Assembly (NCBI GenBank): GCA_030704615.1
Contig: CM060733.1
Location: forward strand, 3,038,001 to 3,102,000
Reading direction: 5' to 3'
Length of the DNA: 64,000 bases
Origin: Takakia lepidozioides
Taxonomy: Eukaryota > Streptophyta > Takakiopsida > Takakiales > Takakiaceae
Under the pieces are notes generated by a model, which saw nothing but the letters and a program-made list of their open reading frames with translations, was not told the DNA's origin and searched no databases. The translations under genes were made by a program, and so were the position numbers. This document shows, in pieces, positions 9,863-19,025 of the stretch (its first letter is position 1; every line of letters begins with the position of its first letter).

Positions 9863-11515
9863 GTTGTTTGAGAGGTATCTGCTGTGGTGTAGTGACAGCA
9901 ACACCAACTGAAGAAGAAACCAGCATTTACCCATCACATTTCTATGAAGAAAGAGAAGGAGAAATAGAAATCCTAGAAGAACCAGCCACTGTGAGCTTAC
10001 AGGATGAAGTGGTGACTGGTTGGACAATCACAGCTGATGAGCAGGTGAGAGAAGTAAATGTGGGAACTCAGGAGGAACCGAGAATGGTGAAAGTAGGAGC
10101 TGATTTGGAGCCAGAGTTCTTCGAAGAAGCTAAAAGCTTGTTCATCAAATACAGAGATGTATTTGCTTGGAGCTATGAGGATCTAAAAGGGATACCACCT
10201 GAAGTCTGTCAGCATAAAATTGAACTGGAACCAGGGTCAGTACCAATCAAGCAGGCGAGGTATAGAATGAATCCCAACTACGCACAGAAGGTTGGAGAAG
10301 AGATAAAGAAGTTGGCTGAGGCTAAGTTTATATACCCAATAGAGTATACAACTTGGTTGTCACCCATTGTTATAGTTCCCAAGAAGAATGGCAAACTAAG
10401 AGTATGTGTGAACTATAAGAAGCTGAATGCTTGTACGAAGAAAGATCCTTTCCCTTTGCCATTCACAGAAGCAGTATTAGACACTGTGGCAGGCCATGAG
10501 ATGTACTCATTCATGGATGGCTTCAGTGGTTATAATCAAGTGCAAGTGGCAGAAGAAGACCAAGGGAAAACAGCTTTCATCACAGACTGGGGGGCTTATG
10601 CATACAAAGTCATGCCCTTTGGACTTTGTAATGCACCAGCGACCTTTCAGAGAGTGATAAGTGAATCTTTTCATGAGTATCTGGATGATTTCATGCAGGT
10701 TTCTTGGATGATTTCAGTGTGTACAGCTCTAAGAATGAGCACTTGCATAAATTGGAGTTATGCCTGGCCAGATGCAGGATGAGAGGTCTGGGCTTGAACC
10801 CAGAGAAGTGTACTTTCTGTGTGAACTCAGGGGTGCTTCTGGGACACATTGTGTGTAAGAAGGGACTCCTTGTGGATCCCAGGAAGACAGAGTCCATTAA
10901 AGTCTCTCCACCACCAGTGAATGTTAAGAGTTTAAGGAGATTCCTTGGGCAAACCAGTTATTACAGAAGATTTGTCAAAAGGTATGCACAAATAGCAGCA
11001 CCATTGAGCAAGCTTCTGAAGAAAGATGCAGTGTTTGCATGGACAGCTGAATGTCAACAGGCGTTTGAGGAACTTACACTGTCAGTAACAACTACACCTG
11101 TGCTGATTAACCCTCACTGGCATGTAGTATTTCATGTTCACTGCGATGCATCAGGAGAAGCGTTGGGAGCGGTGTTAGCCCAGAATGTTACAGGGAATAT
11201 AGATTCACCTGTGTACTATGCTAGCCGGTTGATGAACAGTGCTGAGAGGAACTATAGCACAACGGAAAGAGAAGCATTGGCAATGATCTATGCAGTGAAG
11301 AAATTCAGGCATTACCTATTGGGAAGAAAGTTTATGTTTTATGTGGATCACCAGGCTCTGATATATCTGGTGAACAAACCTTTGATAAGTGGAAGGATAG
11401 CGAGGTGGTTAATAATCTTGCATGAGTTTGAGTTCGAGGTTATTTACAAGCCTGGCCGTTTGCATCTTGTGGCAGATCATTTGTCACGACTAACAACAGG
11501 AGAGGCCGCCACAGG
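9844..11515 (+). pseudogene. pol: Reverse transcriptase and RNase H of E1
   Basis: RT copies the genomic RNA into DNA. Visible motifs include WLSPIVIVPKKNGKLRVCVNY, DPFPLPFTEAVLD, SFMDGFSGYNQ (catalytic Asp) and MPFGLCNAPATFQR. The catalytic LDD pair lies at about 10703-10712, but one A is missing just before it (near 10698), so the frame breaks exactly at the active site; it continues in the frame 10704-12539. RNase H follows with HCDASGEALGAVLAQ, YYASRLMNSAERNYSTTERE and the YVDHQALIYL block, ending near HLVADHLSRL. E2 retains the uninterrupted LDD motif. Confidence 0.85.
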
Positions 11516-13308
11516 AGTGGACGATCAGTTACCTGATGCGAGTTTATTTGTAATGGAGGTGCAAGGAAGTGCAGATGAATGGTTAGATTGGCAGTGGCCA
11601 ATCAGATACTACCTTGCTCATGGTCAGTGCCCACCTAGTTATGGTAAGGAGCAGAGGAAGAGAATCGCTATCAAAGCTTTACCTTATACTATGGTAGGAA
11701 GCAGAATGTATAAGTTAGGACCTGATGGGGTACTAAAACGATGCTTGTACCACCATGAAGTAAATAAAGTCTTGGAGGAAGTTCATAAAGGAGTGGCTGG
11801 AGGTCATTTTGGAGAAGAGACTACCAGTAGAAAGATACTACTCGCAGGATACTGGTGGCCTACTTTGTTCAAAGATGTACATGAGTATTGTCAGAAGTGT
11901 GATGAATGTCAGAGGCTAGGACCTTTGCAGAGATCTGGAAGAATGGCCTTGCATCCTACAATGCCTACGGAACCATTTCAGAAATGGGGACTAGACTTTG
12001 TTGGACCAATTAATCCACCATCCAAGAATACACAAAACAGGTACATAATTACAGCCACTGATTATACTACAAAGTGGGTGGAAGCTAAAGCTTTGAGGGA
12101 CAACACAGCCAAGTCCACAGCAAGGTTCCTGTACGAGAACATACTTACACGATTTGGATGTCCCTTAGAATTTATCAGTGATCAAGGAAGTCACTTCATG
12201 AATGAGACCATTGAGTTATTGACTAAAGAGTTTATGATTGTGCATAGAAAGAGTACAACATATTACCCACAGGGTAATGGACAGGCAGAGGCTACCAACA
12301 AAATACTATGTACTATCTTGGCTAAGATAGTCAATGCAAACAGAACGGATTGGGATACAAAGCTGCTGACAGCTTTGTGGTCATACAGGACTTCATATAA
12401 AGTCACCACTAAGTATACACCATTCCAATTAGTTTATGGTATGGAAGCCTTACTTCCAGGAATTTCTGTTACCTACCATGAGAACGGAGTGGGGAAAAAG
12501 AATGGAATTGCAAGACTCCATCAAGGTCAGGAAACATGAATTATACCATGTGGAAGAAGTACGTGCTGATGCAGCTGATAATATGACCAGAATTCAGATG
12601 AAGAGAAAGGAACAGTTTGATGAAGGCAAGTTAAAGACTTTTAAGACGGGGGATTTGGTTCTATGGTTGCAGAAGAAAGGAAAGATTCAAGCTTCTAAGC
12701 TTAAATCACCATGGAAAGGACCTTATGTCATACAAAAGATGTATGATAACAACACAGCCATGTTACAAACCATTAACAAAGAAATGCTGGGAAGAGTCAA
12801 TGCAAATAAGTTGAAGGGGTACAGTGGTATCCATGACAAACCCCTGCAGCATGATTTGCATGTTGAACCGCAAGAGCAGTCACGGGCTGCACCAGTGTTA
12901 CGAACGGAGTATGGAACACTTGTCGCTAGGCCCAGTATATATGACCGGGGTGGGCAAAACAAACGTGACACAGCCTATCACAGCCCATCACGGCGTGACA
13001 CAGCCTATCACAGCCCATCACGGCGTGACACAGCCTATCACAGTCCATCACGGCGTGACACAGCCTATCACAGCCCATCACGGCGTGACACAGCCTATCA
13101 CAGCCCATCACGGCGTGACACAGCCTATCACAGTCCATCACGGCGTGACACAGCCTATCACAGCCCGTCACGACGTGACACAGCCTATCACAACCTACCG
13201 CAGCGTGTCACAGCCTATCACAGCTTACCACAGTGCAACACAGCCTATCACAGCGTAACACAGTATGACACAGCTCAACACAGCCTACTAAAGTTACACG
13301 ATCCATAG
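11516..13308 (+). pseudogene. Integrase of E1 with minisatellite-coded C terminus
   Basis: Integrase inserts the cDNA into the genome. A zinc-binding HHCC region (HKGVAGGHFGEE ... CQKCDEC, about 11787-11913) precedes a DDE catalytic core: GLDFVGP near 11992, FISDQGSHF near 12172 and GNGQAEATNK near 12274. A short indel near 12458 shifts the frame. The C terminus resumes at 12436-13308, with GDLVLWLQKKGKI and SPWKGPYVI blocks typical of gypsy integrase tails. No chromodomain was recognised. The frame then runs into a 30-bp tandem repeat. Compared with E2, a 10-bp difference near 13275-13290 separates it from ORF3. Confidence 0.8.
12962..13290 (+). repeat. In-frame 30-bp minisatellite at the integrase 3' end (E1)
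   Basis: Seven near-perfect 30-bp units encode RDTAYHSPSR, followed by four degenerate units. The corresponding E2 array (30166-30375) has three good units. Because the unit is a multiple of three, copy-number change preserves the reading frame. The base motif CACAGCCTATCACAGCC resembles the LTR minisatellite. Confidence 0.9.
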
Positions 13309-13313
13309 AATCA

Positions 13314-16300
13314 GTGACAAGTGGACACATAAAAACTTCAGGAAAATGGCTGAAGGAAGAAGAAACGGAAATTAATTTAAAAATAGACACGTGGAGGTCA
13401 GGGTGCGACACACAGCAGAGAATGAAGTGCAAGGACAGGTGTCAAAAAGAAAGAGGACAAGAACGGCCGTCAAAAGGGATGAAAGGCGGGCCCATTAATG
13501 AATACGGAAAAAGGGAAACAGAACGAACGGCAAGTACAGAAAAACTGAATTCATGTCGCATGTGTGATCCTAGTGGACTATCCAACAGGGAAAGTCCACT
13601 AAAGAAGATAAAAGTTAAAATCCAGTCACAGCGGATACAGCCAATAGAAAACCAGAGAAATGATCAAGAAAATGGAGGGAAATTAAGCGCAAGAGGCGGC
13701 GTCGTTCTGAGTAACGGGCGTCTCGACAGGACAGGCCATAAATGCTATAACTTGGAAACTATGGAGGAACTAACAGACTATACGCTCGCAATATTACTTA
13801 CGCAGTGGCATAGACACGAAACGACAGAGCAGAGCTTTTCTCTTGAGCAATGCTTGCAAGCCCCGCAGGCTTACAAGAGATTACCCATAGCTTTCTGCGG
13901 CAACCATACGTTTCTGCTTTGTGCACTACAGGCATTCCTGCAGTTGTTACAGCCAAAGCAGTTCTGTGAGTCTAAGATGAAGAGAGTGAGAGGAATGGAG
14001 GAAATCAGGGTGAAGAGCACCACAATTCTGCAGAAACAAACGATGGCTACCCCACAGGCGATAAAGATACTGAAGGAGCTGAGATTGGAAGGATTGCAAA
14101 GCATGGATTGGACACTACACCATAGACAGTACATGTTACAATTTTTGCAGAACTTTGAGCCAAAGACAGGAACAACAACGGTGAAGGGAGTTGAATTAAT
14201 GATTACTCCCCTATACCTCCAGCAATTGTTTCGATTGCCAGCAGGTCATGTGTATGTGGAGGAACACAGGGAAAGACTGCAAATAGGGGATTTATTCCAA
14301 GAAGGGAGTTTCTTTAAAACTCAGGGTTATGCTTGTACCAAAGCTGTGTACCCAGGGTTAAAAGACATAGGCCAAGTATTGAACGTTCTGATTGCCCTGA
14401 AACAGAACCAACAATATTTGAGCAGATCCTTCACAGAGGAAATCCTCAAAGGCTTGAAGGGACAAGAGGTACCATGGGCGGACATAATGTACAACGCACT
14501 GGTAGAGGAGATGAAAAGATTACAAGGTACTACCGCAAAATCTCCTATCATAGTGTCTGGCCCAATCATTGCTCAAATAATCCTTAGTTCTGGCATACTT
14601 AATGCACAAGAAAGGAAGGAAATGGGAGTGTTTGAGCCAGAAACAACTGCAATGGAAGAGCAAGGCTCTTCACACAGTGAGGGTGGACTAGCAGCACAAC
14701 CCGAGACTAAGAGGCAGAGAAGGGGAAAGACTGTAGTGGCGGATCCACTGGCTTCACGGATTCCGCATGATAATGTTTCCCAAGCTCATGACCAGGAAGG
14801 GGCACAGCAGCACAAAAGAATGTTATTACTGGAAGCAGGACCTTCAGAGAGGGAGGAAGAAGTTACTTCTGCATCACAACCAACACAGCCACTTGAACGA
14901 CTTGTCACAAGGTCACAAGTTATCCATGCAGCTCAACCCGAAATAATTGATTTGGAAAGTGAAGGGATAGATATTCCAACTACAGAACAGATAGTGGCGG
15001 AAATAGAGAAAGGGGACCTTCTCTATGAATATTCTGGTCTGGTCAAGCAGACAGAAATCCCAGAGGTGCAACAGTTGCCCAAGAGAAATCCTGAGGTACA
15101 TATAATGCACACACCTGTGTCGGAGGTACCACAGGCGGAAGGCCATGACACTGTAGCACCGGTCATAAATGAAGTAGTTCAGGAAGAAAATCCGGTGGGA
15201 CAATGGTCTGAATGGTTAGTGAGACATCATACTGTTGAAGATCAGGAGGAACAGCAGCAACCTCACCATGATGACCCTCAACAGGCAATGCTGATGAGTT
15301 CCATAGGCAGGACACTTAATTTGTTGGGGACTTATGTCAAAACCCATGTTCCAATTACCCAATTGACAGCCTTGAAAGAAGAACTCAGGAAGGAGTTTGA
15401 GGCTCGACTTGCCACTGAGTGTGCAAACAAGGTCGATGAAGAGGTCACTCTCAAGATGAAGCAGGACTTGGCCAATACAGAAATGGCTTTGCAATTGGCC
15501 AAGCAACAATTGATTGAGGCAGGCCTCGCGCAAGACCAGTTGCACGAAGCACATAAGCAACAGCTATACCAAATGCAGGTGCAGCATGAAAGCAAGTTGC
15601 AAGAACTGAATGCACTACATACGGAGTTGCAGACAGTGCATAACAGGATGGCGATACAATGCGCTACATTTACAACTATGCTTGACCAATCAACAAAAGA
15701 AATAAACAGTCAAGCGGAAAAATGTACGAAGGCAGAAGAAGAGAATGTGGAGCACATGAAGCTCATTGTCGATATGAAGAATACAATCTGTCGCAATGAA
15801 GATACTTTCAAGCAATACAGGCAGATGGAAGCTGAGAATGAGAAATACATCGTGGAGTTGCAACAAACCATCGTGGCCAATAGAAATGAAATCGCGGTCA
15901 GTAACAAGGCTTCGAAAGAAGCCAATAATCTACTTGCTGCCTATGCGCAATTGGTTGAGCCACAGGCGAAGCGCATGAAGGCTTTACAACAGCAGTTGGA
16001 ATTGTATAAGCTAAGAGAGGAGCAAACTCTCAGGGGAACCACAAGCAGCTTGGTGGATAACAGCCTTATGCAGGTCTGGTTAGCACAAGGGCCAGTAGAA
16101 GGCAAAGCCCCACGGAAGCTCACCCAAAGCGAGATGAATGAGCTTAGACTGCAGGTGCAGAACATTGCCACAACTACTATAGACAATGTCTATAGTAGGA
16201 TAGCAGAGTTACAAGAGGATGTAGACGGACTCCAGACTCAAGTGGAAGACCTCACTTCAAACATCGACCAAAGAGTCTATATCCCTCAGGAACAGCTAAT

Positions 16301-17528
16301 GGCTTCTTATTTGCAAGCCAGAACTCTGGCTTTTCAGTCTTCACAGGAGGTGCAGGAGATGCCAATGGTACAGGAACCAGTACCACCACCACCACAACAG
16401 GTCAGTGTACCAGTAGCTGAACCTGTGGTTACTACAACCACACCACAGCCACCACAGCCGGAGGTATGGGGCAATGCAGCTTTTAACCCACCTAAAACTC
16501 CAGCTGCCAGGGAGTACAGTAGGGCTATGATTATGCCCTTCAACCAAATTCCCATCATGTTGGATTTGGCTTGGAAAGAATTTAGTCCTCCGCAGTCATT
16601 CGCACATTACTACCAAATCATGCGTATTTGGCTGCCAGTGGCAACCAGGACTAAAGTTCTTCCAAACAATCGACATATTGAAGATCATCACTTTGCACAA
16701 TACTGGCACGAGGCAGGTACCATGTTGAGGGAATTGGTTGCTTTCCAGGTTGTACATGGACTCATTTATACCAAGACCAAGGAGATAGCAAGTATTGTCA
16801 TGGGGTGCGGGCTATACTACGCTGCTTGTTTTCTGATACGTTACCACATAGAGCAACAAAAGATGCAAGCACGCTTTCAAAGTTACTCCAGTGGAGATCA
16901 TTGGGTATTACCTTCGGTGCCACCTCATATGTACCTATATGACCCAAAAGTTATGATACAGAAGGATTCTCAAATTCGTTCATGGTTTCAAGCAGCCTGC
17001 AACAATTTGTCAACACAGAAATTCGGACTTGATGACATTTTCTATAAGGGACATATCGCATGGAAATACTTGCACGCTGCACCAGTAATTGGTACCCCAC
17101 TCATCTGGACAGACAAGGAGCTCAGTGTCTACACCAATTTTGCTGTTCAACGGTTACACCAGGTTGTAAAATGCAAACTTCCAGACATGGTAGGACAGCA
17201 TTGTATGCCCCAGATGATTCCACAAAAAGTTCGAAAATTAAAACACCTGAGAGGCGATGAGGATTCTGATACAACTGTTTCTTCACAAAATTCTTTTGAC
17301 ATGGGAGAAGACTATGCAATTCAGATGGAAGAGAAGAAACAAAGGGGATCTCCTATGCCGGAAAGATTACCTCGATATCAGCCTCCAGAAGGCCTCACTT
17401 ATCCAGGTAGTGATCAACCATCTCCATCAACCAGAGACAGACCTCGGGCTCGTACACACAGCCCACCACGAAACTCTCAACGTCAACAAGGTGCTCACTC
17501 ACAAAGGTTTGCTACTCGGAAACAGTAA
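13314..17528 (+). CDS. ORF3 of E1: large coiled-coil protein downstream of integrase
   Basis: An uninterrupted frame of about 1,404 codons lies after integrase, where Athila/Tat-type elements carry extra or env-like ORFs. The shown start is a GTG; the frame is open upstream, and in E2 the same frame is continuous with integrase, so it may be made as part of a polyprotein. Segments are a basic N terminus; a conserved globular part around residues 190-430 (VKGVELMITPLYLQQLFRLP), faintly like the plant-mobile or transposon-associated domain; a Glu/Gln-rich linker; a long heptad-like coiled coil at about residues 690-910; a Pro-rich linker (VPPPPQQV); and a conserved C-terminal domain (MIMPFNQIPIMLDLAWKEF ... 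HYYQIMRIWLPVATRTK). No transmembrane segment or signal peptide stands out. Function unknown. Confidence 0.7.
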   Translation: MTSGHIKTSGKWLKEEETEINLKIDTWRSGCDTQQRMKCKDRCQKERGQERPSKGMKGGPINEYGKRETERTASTEKLNSCRMCDPSGLSNRESPLKKIKVKIQSQRIQPIENQRNDQENGGKLSARGGVVLSNGRLDRTGHKCYNLETMEELTDYTLAILLTQWHRHETTEQSFSLEQCLQAPQAYKRLPIAFCGNHTFLLCALQAFLQLLQPKQFCESKMKRVRGMEEIRVKSTTILQKQTMATPQAIKILKELRLEGLQSMDWTLHHRQYMLQFLQNFEPKTGTTTVKGVELMITPLYLQQLFRLPAGHVYVEEHRERLQIGDLFQEGSFFKTQGYACTKAVYPGLKDIGQVLNVLIALKQNQQYLSRSFTEEILKGLKGQEVPWADIMYNALVEEMKRLQGTTAKSPIIVSGPIIAQIILSSGILNAQERKEMGVFEPETTAMEEQGSSHSEGGLAAQPETKRQRRGKTVVADPLASRIPHDNVSQAHDQEGAQQHKRMLLLEAGPSEREEEVTSASQPTQPLERLVTRSQVIHAAQPEIIDLESEGIDIPTTEQIVAEIEKGDLLYEYSGLVKQTEIPEVQQLPKRNPEVHIMHTPVSEVPQAEGHDTVAPVINEVVQEENPVGQWSEWLVRHHTVEDQEEQQQPHHDDPQQAMLMSSIGRTLNLLGTYVKTHVPITQLTALKEELRKEFEARLATECANKVDEEVTLKMKQDLANTEMALQLAKQQLIEAGLAQDQLHEAHKQQLYQMQVQHESKLQELNALHTELQTVHNRMAIQCATFTTMLDQSTKEINSQAEKCTKAEEENVEHMKLIVDMKNTICRNEDTFKQYRQMEAENEKYIVELQQTIVANRNEIAVSNKASKEANNLLAAYAQLVEPQAKRMKALQQQLELYKLREEQTLRGTTSSLVDNSLMQVWLAQGPVEGKAPRKLTQSEMNELRLQVQNIATTTIDNVYSRIAELQEDVDGLQTQVEDLTSNIDQRVYIPQEQLMASYLQARTLAFQSSQEVQEMPMVQEPVPPPPQQVSVPVAEPVVTTTTPQPPQPEVWGNAAFNPPKTPAAREYSRAMIMPFNQIPIMLDLAWKEFSPPQSFAHYYQIMRIWLPVATRTKVLPNNRHIEDHHFAQYWHEAGTMLRELVAFQVVHGLIYTKTKEIASIVMGCGLYYAACFLIRYHIEQQKMQARFQSYSSGDHWVLPSVPPHMYLYDPKVMIQKDSQIRSWFQAACNNLSTQKFGLDDIFYKGHIAWKYLHAAPVIGTPLIWTDKELSVYTNFAVQRLHQVVKCKLPDMVGQHCMPQMIPQKVRKLKHLRGDEDSDTTVSSQNSFDMGEDYAIQMEEKKQRGSPMPERLPRYQPPEGLTYPGSDQPSPSTRDRPRARTHSPPRNSQRQQGAHSQRFATRKQ

Positions 17529-17550
17529 ACCGTGAGGACACGGCTTTTTG

Positions 17551-17566
17551 AGGGGGGAAGGGGTAA
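17551..17566 (+). promoter_or_regulatory. Polypurine tract of E1
   Basis: AGGGGGGAAGGGGTAA lies directly before the 3' LTR, the usual position for plus-strand priming. E2 has lost about 18 bases here, leaving only ACAAGGGGTAA, while E3 has GAGACGGGAAGGGGTAA. Confidence 0.75.
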
Positions 17567-18739
17567 TGTTAGAGGACTGTAGGGGACTTAGACACTTATA
17601 CGGGATCTGTAGGGTACCCTTAATTTTTGCACAGACTGAGACAAACAGGAACCTTAGGGGTGACAGCAGCGCACTGTAGAGGGGGGTTACATAGCCCACA
17701 CAGCCGACACAGCAGTCACAGCCCACACAGCCAACACAGCCCGTCACAGTCGTCACAGCCCACACAGCCGTCACAGCCCACACAGCCAACACAGCCCGTC
17801 ACAGTCGTCACAGCCCACACAGCCGTCACAGTCGTCACAGCCCACACAGCCAACACAGCCCGTCACAGTCGTCACAGCAGACACAGCCCACACAGCCGTC
17901 ACAGCCCACACAGACAACACAGCCCGTCACAGTCGTCACAGCCCACACAGCCGTCACAGTCGTCACAGTCCACACAGCCAACACAGCCCGTCACAGTCGT
18001 CACAGCAGACACAGCCCACACAGCTAGTCACAGCCCGGCACAGCCACACAGCCAGTCACAGCCCGACACAGCCAAACACAGCCAGTCACCGCTTGACACA
18101 GCTGTCACGATAATAGGGAACGAAGAGTAGGACAGGGAACGACTGTGGGGAACAACACCAGTGAAGGGAACATGTTAGTTCACATACGACGGTTAGAGAG
18201 GGAAACGGTTAGAACCGCGGATAGGAGGATAAAGGGAAGAACGGGGAATGAGGAAGGGATCATTATTAGGATCATTATTCGGGGAATGAGGATTTCGGAG
18301 TCATACGGGAGCGGAAGTCGGTGAGCACGATGAAGGAGGAAAGAGGATTAGTAGATGCTTGTTATATGCAAAGCTGTAGGGATATTGTAGAGGAGAATAG
18401 AGACACAATGGCTTCGGCCTGATACCTGATAAATCATAATCTGATACTTATACGATACAATCACACTGTGTAGAGAGATCTGAGTGAAGCTGTGGATTGA
18501 ATGGAGGAGTGAAGGAAACCGATAAATTGATGAAGCAAACTGATACTTAATTATCAATGGTAAGGTAGCTAAGATGAATGCGGAAAAGGAAACAAATAGG
18601 AAACACCCCCATGATACACTAGCTGTAGGTCATGACTGATTGTTCTGCGCGGGCTGAGTACTTAGAGATTTCCAACTCTTCTATCTTGGAGTTTCCGCCT
18701 CGGATAGCGAAGGGATGGGTGAGTAAAAGCCGCGCGACA
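17567..18739 (+). repeat. E1 3' LTR
   Basis: This 1173-bp repeat matches the 5' LTR, with differences visible only within the CACAG minisatellite. It ends GCGCGACA and is followed by the right target duplication TACGC. Confidence 0.93.
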
Positions 18740-19025
18740 TACGCTTCCAGATTGCTGATCTGGTTAAGATGCTCAGAGGTAAGCACTATATTTATTAACC
18801 TAAATGATTTCAATGATTGATTTCATTTTGCTTGTTCTAAATCACCCAGCCTGTCTAAGGGTAGCCTGATAATCCTTTTCAGGACATCTTTCGAAGGATT
18901 GGCATATGAGCAGGGAGAGCTTGCCCTTTTGGAGAGGAGTCTGGTATGCACTCCCTTACGGGGTGAGTGCATACCACACTCACTCCGTAAGGGCCTGCCA
19001 TACTAGGGGTAGGATGGTGGGATTC
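18740..19025 (+). pseudogene. RT gene tail beyond E1, then spacer with a strong hairpin
   Basis: After the TACGC duplication, about 12 codons (18745-18780) continue the RT frame interrupted at 5048, ending at a GGTAAG that could be a splice donor. The rest has no gene. It includes a perfect inverted repeat GGTATGCACTC (18943-18953) and GAGTGCATACC (18965-18975), overlapping a second one, CCTTACGG (18954-18961) and CCGTAAGG (18985-18992). Confidence 0.5.

Larger units (their letters stand above)
5049..18739 (+). mobile_element. LTR retrotransposon E1, complete with target-site duplication
   Basis: A 13.69-kb element starts TGTTAGAGG and ends GCGCGACA. It is flanked by a perfect 5-bp target duplication, TACGC at 5044-5048 and 18740-18744. 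LTRs are 5049-6219 and 17567-18739. Parts in order are PBS 6222-6239, ORF1 6112-6807, gag and protease 6829-9862, RT, RNase H and integrase 9844-13308, ORF3 13314-17528, and a polypurine tract at 17551-17566. RT before integrase marks it as Ty3/gypsy (Metaviridae) type; the large ORF after integrase recalls the layout of Athila/Tat elements. By eye the LTRs do not differ over 5593-6219 versus 18113-18739, so the insertion looks young, yet gag-pol has several single-base frame breaks. It sits inside the RT pseudogene. Confidence 0.93.
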
